NCBI GenBank assembly: GCA_038503065.1
Contig: JBCAMK010000011.1
Coordinates: 1,054,001 to 1,118,000, forward strand
Source: Paragyromitra xinjiangensis
Lineage: Eukaryota; Ascomycota; Pezizomycetes; Pezizales; Discinaceae
Length of the DNA: 64,000 nucleotides
Direction: 5' to 3'
Numbering within the stretch: position 1 is the stretch's first letter; each line of letters starts with the position of its first letter. The position numbers and the translations under genes were made by a program. The notes under the pieces are model-generated. The model saw only the letters and a program-made list of their open reading frames with translations, made no database searches and had not been told where the DNA came from. Positions 12,671 to 25,424 of the stretch are shown here, piece after piece.

Positions 12671-13674
12671 ATTTTCTTGCCTCGCATGGCCTCTCATGAA
12701 TGGAGAGTGGTGAACATGAGATGAAAAAGGGATATGGCCGTCTTAGACACTTGGAGGAGAAGGGGCGTGTTGAAGAAAAAAGCCGAGAAGTGGATTTCCG
12801 ATCAAATAATCACGAATAGAGATGATCCGGGATATATGAAGGAAGGGTTAGGGTGTTTTACCCGCTCCGGGTTTACCAGAGCATGAAAAGAAGTTATGCA
12901 TGCATGTCGTATGTGTCTCTTGAGGTTTTCTGTATCATATTACTGTTTGATTTCTTATTTTTTTGCTTTGACTTTCCTTCCTTCTCCCCGGCCTCGTGCG
13001 TAACGTTTTGTCTTTGGAATATCTGTCAAACATAGAAGGGGAAAAAGTATCAATTTTCCATACCAGCTACACTGAGGCTTCGAAAGAATGTTTAGAATCC
13101 ACATCCCACCCATACACCTCACTTTTATGATCTTACGAAAAGTACGACAACTTGTCAATTCCAAGTATATACAGGGGGGTATTTCAATTTTGCGGAACAG
13201 AGTCCATAGGGTTGCTTCTTTAAGTAAAATGATCTCCGCACCTCAACGTCTTTTATACTAACGCTTGGGTTAGGCCACGAATACATAAATGCCGGCAATG
13301 ATTATCTAAAGATTTAGCGGTTTGTGGATTGGTGGGCGCCGAAAGTGTCCGGAATGGGATTGAACACATATCATTGGGTAATACATAGCCCGCGAGCACA
13401 GAAAACTCAACTGATGTAGGTTCCATCTCAAAAAAAAGCGCCTCTTATCTAAGAAGAAAATAGGATGTCATCTTCCCGTCAATATCCTACCAACTGGTAT
13501 TCTCCTCCTATCCGTCGTGCGCTGTGGCGGATAATAGTAAAAGCTGGGGCGCTTAGATACGTGCCAAGAGAATATATGGTTCCCTTCGCTGTCGCCAGAT
13601 TTCTCAGCCTCGCCAGTTTCTTCTCCGCTTTCTACAGTTAAGCAATACCCAGTGTCCATCATTTAGCGCTTCTC
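12671..13674. other. Intergenic, upstream of the NLR-type gene
   Basis: About 1 kb with no supported gene. It holds the 3' end of ATP21 and the presumed promoter of the NLR-type gene. Confidence 0.45.
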
Positions 13675-16600
13675 ATGGTCTGTTAATACCCCGTAATTAT
13701 CATAATTTTTCGTACTTACCCTGCTTGGCTCCGTTAGGCATCAAGTAGTCAACCCAATACGATCGGTATCACGGTCCTGTACGAGGGAACGCCGTCAACG
13801 GTTGAGTAAGTACTTTAATAGTAACCTTAGTGCTCTAGTGCTAAAAACAATACACTACTACTATAGTATCGTCTGTGTTCACGGCCTTAACTCAACGCCC
13901 CAAAGATGCTGGCAAAAGGGGAATGTTTTATGGTTGAGGGACCTCCTTCCGGGGGCAATAGGCAGCGCACGAATTGCAACATTCGGTTTCAACTCTAGCG
14001 TCATGGAGGATGCTTCGACGGCCAAAATTAGAGATCACAGTAGAGATCTTCTTCAGGACCTAAAAGACTGGCGACAAGACGAAGAGGTAATGTGTTTAGT
14101 TTACCCAAGTCACTCATTAATCAAGACTCATGAATGAATAAATTACAGGCGCGAAGACCAATAATTTTTGTTTGCCATTCCTTAGGCGGGATTGTTGTAA
14201 AACAGGTTAGGCTTTAACTAAAGCTTTTTTTTTTGCAATAAAATGTCTAAGACGCTAACATTGTAGAGGCTTTGATAATGGCACAACAACAATCAAAATT
14301 CAAAGTCATTAAAAAAGCAACATATGGTATCGTATTCCTGGGTACTCCCCACAGGGGTTCTGATTTGGCCTCTTTGGGTCAAACAATGGCCAAAATCGCC
14401 AAGGTTGCCTTCAAGCGTCCAGAGGTACATCTACTTAAGGCCCTCGAGGCAAATTCACAACAATTGCAAGAACTCTCCGAACAATTCACAGAACTACATG
14501 CCCTATTCCAAATAGTTACGTGCTTTGAGCAGAAGCAAACAATTTTTAGGAAAGGAATTTTCCAGAAAAGAGAAATGGTGAGATGAACAATTACAAATAC
14601 TGTTCCAATGCTAATAGTAGTCAGGTTGTTCCAGAATTTTCCGCAAAGCTAGAAATTCAAGGAGAAGCTTTAGTAGCAATGAACACCGATCATCACAACA
14701 TCTGCAAATTCGGTGATGCTAGTGATAATGGATATATTAGGGTCAAGAATAGAATAGCGGAACTTGCGGAAAAAGCTCCTGAGGTTATTAGTGCAAGATT
14801 CAAGCTAGGTAGTACGCCTGAATAATTGTATACAACTAGATATTTCAATCCTAATACTTCATGAACTGCTTTTAGAGCCAAGGGCTTCTCTCGGTTCTGT
14901 GTCTCTAAGTACGCTACAATACCTACGAGTAGATCTTGATATCTGCTGACAATGAATTCAACAGACCAGCTTTCCCTAGTCTCCGAATTACCATTGCAAG
15001 GGATCAAGTTTTATGGCAGGGAGGTTGAATTAGAAAAGTTGCATCTCCATTTTAGTAGCCCAGGCAAAGAACAAAAGCTTGCGGTATTGTGGGGCCTTGG
15101 GGGTATGGGCAAGTCACAGCTAGCTTTACGATACCAGGAAAGTCATCGCCCGGCTTATGCTTCGGTGTTTTGGATACGGTCCATGACTGAAGAGGATATC
15201 GTTATCTCTTTTCAAACCATTCTTCAAAACCTAATCAGCGGCGTAGGCAAAATCTTTCCCACGTCCAGCCAACAGCAGATTGCTCAAAGCCTAGGCATTA
15301 TAAGGATTGAAAGCCTGTTTGAGACTCTGAAGACAACTAGGGATGCCCAGATGGTTATCAATGCTCTCAGAACTTTCTTGGATAGAAAAGATAATCAAGA
15401 TTGGCTTCTTATCTTCGATAGTTGGGATTCTACCGACAAAATAAATATACGCTCCTTCTTCCCCCGCAGCGCCCACGGCCATATTATGATCACCACCCGC
15501 CAAAAGGGTAGCGAAAACTTAGGGTTCTCCTTAGAAGTCGCTAGTGTCAAAAAAGAAGCTGCCGCAAGACTTCTTTTGAACAGAATCTCCCCGGAAGTAT
15601 CTCAGTCAGGTACGTATATGCAATAGCGATGAAGCGAGGGAGATATCGTTAACTTTTGCCATTGGAATTCAGATGCGCCGACCGAAGATATCTTTCGGGA
15701 TGCCCAAGAACTATCGATGGAGCTTGGAGGAGTTCCGCTTGCGTTAGAACAAGCCGAAGTATACATGTTTTTCACTGGAACACAAATCCTTGATTATCTT
15801 GCTATGTTAAAAAGAGATGCGGCGAAACTCCTTGAAGATCGACTAAGGATATCTGAATGGGCATACGAAAAAAACGAACCGATTTTTCAAACACTTGAAA
15901 TCACGTTCTCAGAATTGGCCACCAAACACCCTGACGCATGCAACCTGCTATCCTTCTTGGCGTTTCTAAACCCCTCTCGCATCACATATGATATCTTAAA
16001 GGAGCTTTTATCTGGCAACGTTCCCAAAAACTCGCTTTTCGGCCAGGCGAGTAAGGGGCTCGAGGCACTCCAGGAGTTGTGTACGCAGCGAATTCGCTTT
16101 GATAAAGCGAAGGCCGAACTTTTGCGTTTCTGTCTTATCCAGGCATCATCCATGCAAAAGACACAGAGACTAGAAATTCATCCATTGGTGCACCAATGGT
16201 CTCGTCTCAGGCTCGACATGCAAAACCAACAACAAACCTCGGTTATTGTAGCGTTGTCGCTAGCTATAAGAGTGGGGAAAAAAGAGAAAGGCGCAGAAAT
16301 TCACTGGGCTCTGACACAACGGTTATCACCGCATGTTGATTTTTCATCGGAGCAGTTGCATCGCCTCGGAACAATCAACGAAGCTGAAAATCCTTCTAGT
16401 CCGTGGTTCCAACCTATCCAGTTCATCTTAGAGCAATTTGCATATTTTCACTGGAAAGGAGGAAATCTCATCGAGGCCGCGCAATTATACGAACGAGTGG
16501 CTGGGGGTATGCAGATTTGTGGAGATTCTATAGGAGGCCATTTACGACTGCCAGACGTGAGAGAAGATCTCGGACGAGTTTTGTGGGAGTTAGGCGAATT

Positions 16601-18452
16601 CGATAAAGCAGAAAAGTTTGTGAAGAGCGCCTTCGATGCTAGAGTAGAGATATACGGTCTTGAACATGATTCTGTCCTTGAAATATCAAATTTCTTAAGG
16701 AAGGTTGTGGAAAAAAAGAACGACATCGCAAGGATGGAAGAGCGTTCGCGATATGCGGCCTCTTCCCCAAAAGCTATACCTGGGATAAGTCGTTTTAATC
16801 AACCAGAGATGTCAAATGCTGAGTGGCAGCTTTATGCGGAAGTTGAGCAATCTATTGAATTACTGGGGTGTGATGACATGGTTACAATTGTAGCAATAAA
16901 AAGGTTGGGGAAGTGGCGCCATCCTCGTTGGAAGTCTCCGAGCGGCACGAATGCGCTACGAATAGCCGCGACAAGCAAAAGCCTTATCGATGTTGTTCAA
17001 CTTCTATTAGCTAGGGGAGCCGATGTCAACGCTGAAAGTAGCTACTACGGAAATGCACTCCAGGCGGCGGCAGCGAACGGTCATGATGAAGTTGTTGAAA
17101 TCTTGCTACATGCAGGAGTGAATGTCAATTTCCAAGGTGGCCAGTATGGCAGTGCACTTCAGGCGGCGGCAATAGCTGGTCACGTTCCGGTGATTAAACT
17201 CTTGTTACGTGCAGGAGCAGATATCAACGCTCAAGGCACTAACTACATGTATGGTAATTCGTTCTGGGAGGCGGTAGTTAATGGCCACGATGAGATGGTT
17301 CAACTTCTGCTAACTGCAGGGGTGGATGTCGGTGCCGAGAGCGGCGATGTACTCAGGTTGGCGATGGTGAACGCTCATGATATAGTGGTTCAATGTTTGG
17401 TAGTAGCAGGAGCGAATGCTAAGAACAGTCTCCGTGGCAATGCACTTGAGGTGGTGGCAGCGAACAGCTACGACGTAATCAACAAGCTCTGTTCAGCAGC
17501 AGAGAGCGGTGACGATACGGTGGTCCAGCAATTGATAGCTGCGGGGGCGAACGTCAACGCCAAGGGCGGCCGCCATGGCAACGCGCTCCAGGCGGCAACA
17601 GCAAGTGGTCACGATATGGTGGTCCAGCAATTGATAGCTGCAGGGGCGGACGTCAACGACGGCAACGCGCTCCTGGCGGCAGCAAAAAGCGGTCACGATA
17701 CGGTGGTCCAGCAATTGATAGCTGCAGGGGCGGACATCAGCGCCAAGGGCGGCCGCCATGGCAACGCGCTCCAGGCGGCAGCAGCAAGTGGTCACGATAA
17801 GGTGGTCCAACGTTTGATGGCTGCAGGGGCAGACGTCAACGCTAGGGGCAGTCTCTACGGTAACGCGCTCCAGGCGGCAGCGGCGAACGGTCACGACACG
17901 GTGGTCCAACGTTTGATGGCTGCAGGGGCGGACGTCAACGCCAGGGGCGGTATCTATGGGGACGCGCTCCAGATGGCAGCAAAAAACGGTCACGATACGG
18001 TGGTCCAGCAATTGATAGCTGCGGGGGCGAACGTCAACGCCAAGGGCGGCCGCCATGGCAACGCGCTCCAGGCGGCAACAGCAAGTGGTCACGATACGGT
18101 GGTCCAACGTTTGATGGCTGCAGGGGCGGACGTCAACGCTAAGGACAATTCCCACGGCAACGCGCTCCAGGCGGCAGCGGCGAACGGTCACGACACGGTG
18201 GCCCAGCATTTGATAGCTGCAGAGGCGGGTGCCAAACCCGGTGGCAGTTTGCGCGGTGCACTCAGGGTGGCAGCTACTAATTATCATGATGCGGTAGGTT
18301 GGCTCCTGCCAAACCGTAGGGAAGCTGTTAGCACTCGTCGCAGCGAGAGGAAACAACGAAAGGCTACGCCAATAGACTTAGAGCCAACGTTACTGGACAG
18401 CCACGGGAGGTTTTCGGAGGAGATTATCTCCAAGGAATTGGCTGAAATATAG
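13675..18452 (+). CDS. Fungal NLR: SesB-like esterase - NB-ARC - TPR-like - ankyrin repeats
   Basis: Predicted exons are 13675-13677, 13738-13805, 13867-14086, 14149-14205, 14269-14577, 14625-14808, 14965-15609 and 15673-18452; all phases agree and give 1,421 residues. The N-terminal alpha/beta hydrolase shows VCVHGLNS, the nucleophile elbow FVCHSLGG (~residue 107), FLGTPHRGS and a catalytic-His block TDHHNICKF (~240), as in SesB-like effector domains. NB-ARC follows, with P-loop WGLGGMGKSQ (~325), the acidic Walker B-like strand WLLIFDSWD, MITTR and GGVPLAL (~512). TPR-like helices lie at ~760-840 and 14-15 ankyrin repeats at ~920-1375. The family works in non-self recognition and regulated cell death in fungi; what this protein recognises is unknown. 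The three-base first exon is inferred from the paralogs. The 156-bp intron before NB-ARC is the least certain junction. Confidence 0.85.
16948..18315 (+). repeat. Ankyrin-repeat-coding tandem array, ~99 bp units
   Basis: Units encode the 33-residue ankyrin consensus (GNALQAAAANGHDTVVQ, then RLMAAGADVNA). The 5' units are diverged. Units from about 17.5 to 18.2 kb are nearly identical at the DNA level, and a segment of about 100 bp starting near 17,519 recurs near 17,999. This indicates recent unit exchange, as seen in high-identity repeat domains of fungal NLRs. One unit near 17.65 kb lacks its linker codons. Confidence 0.9.
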
Positions 18453-20096
18453 GCTATCAAGCTGAGACGGGTTACTATCTAGCAAATATTAGGTAATTAC
18501 TAATTTCAAACTCTTTTTCCATGCAATAATTGACCTGTTTTCTCACATTCATTACTAAACTACAGATCCCTTCGACAGACTAGTGGTGCATATTCCCAAC
18601 AGGAAATGGCAGTACATTTTTGATAGCGAATATTCTTCTCGATTTTTTAAGACTATTTTATATGTCCTTTACCTCTCCTACTAGCTCCCCTTGATTCCCT
18701 CTTAGTCTCTCCTAGTGTTAGATCGTAGCGAGGTCTTACGGCACATAGCTGAGATCGAGCAGAGTATTTTAATAGTTTCTTTCTTTTTTTCTTCAGTTCT
18801 TTTCCCTAGTAGCTGCGAGATATCATCATATTTTTTCCTAGAGAACCCCTAAGTGTACCGTATCACACTTTCGACAGCTAGTCGATAATCCTTTCAGCTT
18901 ATTACCAGTCTTTTTGGGTAGAGGAAAGTTTGTTAGGCATTATAAATTTTGTTTTAAAGGGACGGTACTCAAGTATGGGTCTGGTCGGGGCATAGAAATG
19001 AGGTAACTGTTTTAATAACTTGCCAACCTATATGTTTCAGGCATGAGTATTCCTCGTAACCGCCTACAACCCGCATTCCATCAATAAAGTTCTTTATGTA
19101 CATCGTACGAAATCACAATAGTGCAGTAAAAATCCCTAGAAGAATACTGTCTGACTGGAGTAACTATGGATTGTTTACTCTTGCGGTGGGTGTTAGGTTT
19201 CTAAGTTGTATCGATGGTTCAGAATTACAGCCCTGTATCCTGGCAGCATCATGTGAATCAACTTAAACAATTACTATTTAAGCAATTGACTCTCAAGGGG
19301 ATGAATACGTAAATCCTACAGAAACGCGTTGCGAATCTTGGTTCTCGTTAAAGCCATAATTAAGGTCTAACAAAAAAGAGAATTATCACTGTATCTATTT
19401 GATAAAATGTAGCCTCGTTTCACCTGCCGAGATGGCGATTGCTCGAAGCAATAGGCAGGGATGGAATCTCAGAAACCAGTAACTTAGGGTGGTATTGACC
19501 CACCTGAGCCAAGGCCGAGTAGAACTGATAGGTGAAAAGGTGCTTACCATAAATGTAGAGTACTGTATTTTGAGGACGTACACTAGTAGTCCAAGGTGTT
19601 AATGGTACTTTTAAGCATTTGCTGACAGTAGAGCTCAGCCCCACCCCAATCTACAGTGCCAAAAAGGGGGATGCGATTGGTACAGCATTTTTACAGTATT
19701 CTAAAAAATGCTGGATTGATTCCGCAGTGCTACGGGATTTATCAGCAAATGCAGCAGCGCTCCAGGATTAATACAGCATTTTCTAAAAATACGGTAGTAG
19801 ATCCACCCCATTTTTTGGTACTGTAGTAGCTGCGAGCCTGGGCGGCTGCTTTGTTTATCATATTTCACCTTATCCTGTGGCGTCATTAATTTGTGCGGTC
19901 GTTTCATTTTTTTTCGGATCGTCTCGATTTGACTCTAATTTATCTAAAGGCGCGCAGAAGAACAAACCCTACATGTATCTCTTCTCAGAGATGCGGGGTT
20001 CCTAACAAGTTTTCAGCCTTACCAGATGATACCCCTTCAGATCCTTCCGCGATTCAAATAAAGCCTAAGCAAATCGACTTCTTAACGGCATCCGCT
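18453..20096. other. Intergenic between esterase paralogs 1 and 2
   Basis: No supported gene. It contains one small pogo/mariner-like MITE (listed separately) and AT-rich DNA. Confidence 0.5.
19654..19823. mobile_element. Small Tc1/mariner (pogo-like) MITE, ~170 bp
   Basis: The left end CAGTGCCAAAAAGGGGG and the reverse complement of the right end, CAGTACCAAAAAATGGGG, form an imperfect terminal inverted repeat. Both ends abut TA (19652-53 and 19824-25), the standard Tc1/mariner target duplication. The interior is AT-rich with repeated TACAGCATTTT-like stretches and no coding capacity. Confidence 0.72.
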
Positions 20097-22054
20097 ATGG
20101 TACCAATATCCTACGATCAATATATTTTGGTTTGATCTCCGCTTACCTGGATCGATGCCGCTAGAGATCAAGCAGCTCTACAGAGCTAGTTCTCCTCGAA
20201 ATTGGCATCACGAGTCTCTACGAAGGAAAACAGCCCGCAATTGAGTAGGTTATTTAATGCCGATACGAGTTTTCCCAGTTTGGATGCTGATACTAAGCCA
20301 TCTCAGCGTAATCTGCGTTCACGGCCTAAACTCAACCCCCGCGAGATGCTGGAAAAAAGATAATGTCCTATGGTTAAGGGACCTTCTTCCAAAAGAGACA
20401 GAGCTAGCGAATACTCGAATCGCGACATTCGGCTACAACTCCAAAATCACTACGCAGAAGGCATCAAATTCCAGGATCAGAGATCATGCTGCACATCTTC
20501 TTCAGGATCTATCAACATGGCGACATGGACGGGAAGAGGTAATATACCTCACGATCAACCCGCCACCGGCAACTGCTCACAAATAGACTACAGGCGCAAA
20601 GACCGATCGTATTTGTCTGCCATTCATTGGGGGGTATTGTAGTGAAGCGGGTTAGAATTTAGCAAGGCCCCCGCTTTGCGCCCTAAGCCGGTTACCCTGT
20701 TGATCTAACTCAACTTTCAGGCTCTAGTAATAGCTCAACAAAATTCGAGCTATAAAGCTATCCTAGAATCGACGACTGGTATTATGTTCCTGGGTACTCC
20801 ACATAAAGGTTCTCAATTAGCGAATCTTGGCCAGAAGCTGGCCAAAACAGCAGGGGTTGCGTTTCAAGCGAAACCGCATTTACTAAAGTCTCTCAAGGAA
20901 GACTCGGAACAACTACAGGATCTTTCGGAGGAATTCACAAATTTACATTCACTATTCCAAATCGTCAGTTGCTACGAAATGAAACCGACGATTTTCAAAA
21001 AGGGACCTTTTCGGATGACTGAGATAGTGAGGCTTCTAGTAGAGCGTAAAGCAGAGTCTTTAGGCTGATTTTCGAAAGGTTGTCACAGAATCATCTGCTA
21101 AATTAGGAATACCGGAAGAAATTCTGGTTGGAATTAACACAGATCATCATGACATTTGTAAGTTTAGTCATGCTAATGATCCTGAATATACCAAGGTCAA
21201 AAATAGAATTATAGACCTGGTGAATATAGCACCTGATATCGTTAAAGGAAGACTCAGATCTGGTAAGATTCTTGTATAACCACAAAGCTGCGTTGCAGGC
21301 TTCAAGGTCCTAACCCTCATATCTTGTTCCATCATTAGCAACGGGATTCTATATCGGCTCTCCCAGTCCCCCATCAAGCATCAACGAACAATGGCAGCAC
21401 CGAAGCTACCAAAACCAAGTCCTATCAGTGGCGTCCGGAGGCCGTGATAATCCAACTTGGCACCTACCAGATCGAGGGGCAAACATCAACACCCAAACTG
21501 GGAACGATGGCAGCACACTCCAAACGGCGGCATTTTACGGCCACGAAAATCTAGTTCGGTTCCTATTAGATCGAGGAGCAGACGTCAACTACGTAAACGA
21601 AAACTCGGGAACAGCGCTTCAGACAGCAGCGTTCTACGGCCATGAGAATATAGTTCGACTTCTAGTAGGTCGGGGGGCGAACGTCAACGCCAAGGGTGGA
21701 CCCTATAGCACCGCGCTTCATGCAGCTACGCTACAGCCTCATCGCCTAAGGATCATCCAGCTTCTACTAGATCGAGGAGCAGATGTCAACGCCGGGGGTG
21801 GAATCCACGGCAGCGTACTTCAAGGAGCTGTGCTACAGCCTCATAGCTTGGAGGTTGTTCGCCTTCTGCTAAACCGGGGAGCGGATGTTAACGCGCAGAG
21901 CGGAAACACCTACACTGCACTCCATGGAGCGGTATTGTTTTGCAACCACGCGGTGGTTCAGTTGTTGATAGAGCGAGGGGCGGATGTCAACGCTTTAGCG
22001 GGAGATTACGGCACTGTTCTCCAGGTGGCAGAAACATATGAAATGCCTGATTAG
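20097..22054 (+). CDS. SesB-like esterase fused directly to ankyrin repeats (no NB-ARC)
   Basis: Predicted exons are 20097-20099, 20165-20244, 20307-20538, 20594-20650, 20721-21026, 21079-21262 and 21339-22054. The phases match those of the NLR paralog intron for intron and give about 525 residues. The esterase domain keeps VICVHGLNS, FVCHSLGG, MFLGTPHKGS and TDHHDICKF, so the Ser-His pair looks intact. The next exon encodes a ~40-residue linker and then about six ankyrin repeats (DGSTLQTAAFYGHENLVR and similar), ending at TAG 22052-54. The NB-ARC and TPR regions of the paralog are absent. It could be a deletion derivative of an NLR or a genuine two-domain protein. Splice signals and an open frame throughout argue against a dead pseudogene. 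Confidence 0.75.
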
Positions 22055-22893
22055 GAGGCGATAGTCAAGTTGCTAAGGGACGCGGGTGCACGGGGTTGAT
22101 ATTTCTTTTATATACTTTGCTGGGGAGCATTTAGAGTAAAGTTCTATTTCCTCCTCACCATTTGTTATCCTCTGTTTCGTGATTAGGGACTTTCTATGTG
22201 TTGTTTTTCCTGTTCCGGCGAGCTTCCGGGTAAGTTGCCCACTTTGGATAGGTCTGACCAATTAAGTAGTGCAAGTATCACAAAATATCACTCGACACGA
22301 CACAAAGTCCCTTTGTTGGAATATGCTCCTAACGGCTAACAGAGTAAACAACTTACGTTGTGAGAGGCAGCATGCGAGCGAAGTTTACGTAAGTCAGGCC
22401 TGGCCCAACAAGGTAGCAATAGCATAAGACCAGATGACAGTACTTTGTATTTGCTTCAACTAGCCTATTACGCAAACTACATGTGGTAATTAGATACTAC
22501 TAATCAAGTGTAGACTAATCACCAGAATTGGTAACCTAGCCGGTACACTAGTAATAAAAGAACGCAATGCAATTCAAAGCTTCACATCCCGCACCCTAAA
22601 CATCAATCATCAAGAATCACTCGGCCTGCACTCTTCACGCCACTAGCAACACAACAAACCCCACAAATCAGAGTAGCGAGTACTTAAATATTTAACTCAC
22701 ATTTAAAAAACCAACAAATAGGAAACCCCGCCTCAATCACTACCCATATATTTTTATACCCATTCCCGCCCCAACCCACCCACACCCAACCTCCTTACGC
22801 TTCCACCAGACCAACCCCTACTGCCCGCAAGAAAAAGGTAAAAGAAAAAAGATAAACATAATATATTGCACATCCAACCTAAACCAACCCCCA
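22055..22893. other. Intergenic, downstream of paralog 2 and of PMT4
   Basis: Convergent 3' regions; I see no gene. The stretch from 22.6 to 22.9 kb is C/A-rich and flanks the PMT4 stop. Confidence 0.5.
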
Positions 22894-25424
22894 CTATTTC
22901 GCAAAATGTAAATCATACCCCAACCACTTCCTCGCCACAACAGCCTCCACACTCAACCCAGGACTTCCATACGTCAACGGTACAAAGAACACCCACCCAC
23001 CAGCAACCACCGCCAAAATCACCACACACGCAATCCACGCACCAAGTAAGCTCTGCGGTCCCTTCCTTGGCTCATACACCTTCTTCCCATCCTTCACCTT
23101 CTCAGTCTCAAGCGGCTCAACACAGAACACAAACTCAACCAACGCGCCAGTAACCAGCGCAGACGCAAGATGTGCAGGGAGGTAATGATGTAAGAAGAGC
23201 TGTCGACCCATTAGGAAAAACGGCGCGTAGTGCGCTGCCCACGCGAGGAAGAAAAACCCAGTAGAGTTATATAGACGGCTTCGTGTCTTGCGATCAAGTG
23301 CGTCGACACCGCGTCTCTGTGTGAGCTGGTCTGCTGCAACGATACCGACAAATACAGCAAGGACGCTGGAGGCGAGCCACCAGCCGAGCGGGTTGCCGAG
23401 GAAGTAGATTTGCTCACGGGTGTCGTTCTTGGTCCAGAAGGAGACACCGCGGAGGAGGAATGGCCATTGGATAGGTTGGCTGGAGTACGGGTGGGAGGAG
23501 GTGAGGGCATTGTTGTGGTGGAACATGGTACGTTGGAGCTCGAAGTATTTTCGCACGAATGACATGGGTTTGACTTTTTTCGGCTCCCGTTTGTTACGTG
23601 GGTCGGTTTCGGCGAGGGAGGGGATTTCCTCGACGAACCAGATGTTGGAGGATTGTGCGACGTTTTTGTTGCCGTTGATTTCTTGCTGCTGGTAGCCCCA
23701 GTCTGGAAGAGGCTTGGTGTGGGTCCACATTGCAACCTTGGATGGGTGGTGGAGGAGCTTGAAGAGACCGGCCATCGTGCGGAAGTGTTGGTTATTTTTG
23801 CCATTTTCGAGCTTGATCTCGAAGAGAGTATCGTTGTGGCGTTCACCCTCGGATTTTTCAATCTCGATAGTGGTGAATTCTTGGTTGGTTGGGAACCAGG
23901 GAGAGGCAACGTCATGGGACATGAGGTCAGTGTTGGTTACGACGTGGCGGAGCTTGACGAGGTCGCCGTTCTTGACGGGGAGATTGGTTGTTACGCCTTC
24001 TGGGTGAGGGCTAGGCGGGAGAATGATCCAATGGTTGTTAGTGTCATTGAATGGGTATCCGGTAACCTGCTGGCCTAGGAAACGTTAGTGTTTGTCTCCT
24101 TCATGAAATATCACCCGGTGTACAAACCTTGTGAAGAAATTCTTCCATCTTCGTATCTCAATGGGTATTTATCCGGATGAGAGTGCAAGTATGCCTTAGT
24201 TTCCTTATGCCTCAACACGATGGTATCGTAGTAGTTAATATCAACACTGCTCAAGCTCATAACGTTATCACTCAGCGACTCCTGGAACTCGGGTGTCATG
24301 AAGTCGTCTCCCGGCCCGCTGCGGTACAGGATAGCAAAGTGGACCTGGAACCAGAAAAGGTAGAAGAAGAACGGCACAACAATCAGCCCAAAAGCACGAG
24401 CTGCGAAATGCTTCGTGAACTGCTGGAGCGATAGTCCTTTCTTGTGGTCGAGCAGGTTCCAGAGATCAATGCCGACAGCCGCACCGATGGTCACGAAGGT
24501 GAATGCACCAACGTACTTAGTGGAGATGACGCAAGACATAGAAACGCCCGTGAGGAGAAGCCACTTCCACCATTTACGTCCGAACGGAATGTGGCGGAGC
24601 TTGTAGAAGCGGACATAGCAGAGGAGAGAGCAGGCCATAGTGAAGATAAGAGCCGCATCGAGAAGAATGAGACGAGTCTGACCGATGTGGGCATTGTCTA
24701 TCCATAACTGTTAGAAACTACTTCCCAGACTCAACCGAGTGATATTGAAACATACCAAACAGAACCAGTCCGGTGGCAACCAAACATGCGGGAAGACTAT
24801 AACTGCTCTCCCACATGGTCAAAAAGACCACCGGGACCGTAAGAGAACCCATCAGCGCGGGCATAGCTCGGAAGGCTACGTAGGGGACCTTGTTGTCGAT
24901 GTACGAGTCGCCAATGTTGTCAAACTTGAAGTGACCATCATAGCCCACGAACCAACCCATAAGAGCGAATAGAAGCTTGCCGAATGGCGGGTGAACATCG
25001 AAAAAGTATGTCCTTTGTAGGTACTACTCAATATCGTGAGTTGCAGCTCGAGCCATAGGAATTTCACGAGAGGAAGATTTCATACGTAAGAAGCAAACTA
25101 GAAACCCGAAGTTAGCCAACTACCCTAACCTTTAATTCACAGCTTTGGGAGGAAACCCACCTTTCCAAAATGTACTTCGTCAAACACCACCTGGTCAGGA
25201 TGACTGATCTTCCAGAACCTAGTGATGAAGGCCGCTACGGTTACAACAATGAGTGCAAGCTTGTGGCCGAGCTGGCTCGGCGGCTTGCCGTTAAGCACGG
25301 GAACATCACGGGCCTTTGCCTTTGCTATGGTTTCGTCCTCGGAGCCTGAGGCAATTCCGACGGATGAGGGCGCTGACTTCTTTTTAGAAGCGCGCTGGCG
25401 GACCCCTGGAGGAGAGTCCGGCAT
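22894..25424 (-). CDS. PMT4: Dolichyl-phosphate-mannose:protein O-mannosyltransferase, PMT4 type
   Basis: PMT4 starts O-mannosylation of Ser/Thr in secretory and membrane proteins in the ER. Exons on the minus strand are 25161-25424, 25086-25097, 24756-25023, 24128-24697 and 22894-24074; phases agree and give 764 residues, typical for PMT4. Landmarks are VVFDEVHFGK/FASY/YLQRTYFFDVHPPFGK (catalytic acidic loop), FKFDNIGDSYIDNKVPY, LILLDAALIFTMACSLLCY, three MIR-domain-like segments around 24.1-23.7 kb, and C-terminal membrane helices with LYNSTGFFFLAWAAHY. FFDVHPPF and GYDGHFKF separate it from PMT1/PMT2. The second exon is only 12 nt (FASY). A second ATG 45 bp upstream is in frame; I prefer the MPDSPP start. 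Confidence 0.93.

Noticed and set aside
17493..18356. 287-codon minus-strand ORF opposite the ankyrin repeats
   Set aside because: Shadow of the repeat-coding strand; it repeats with the same 99-bp period.
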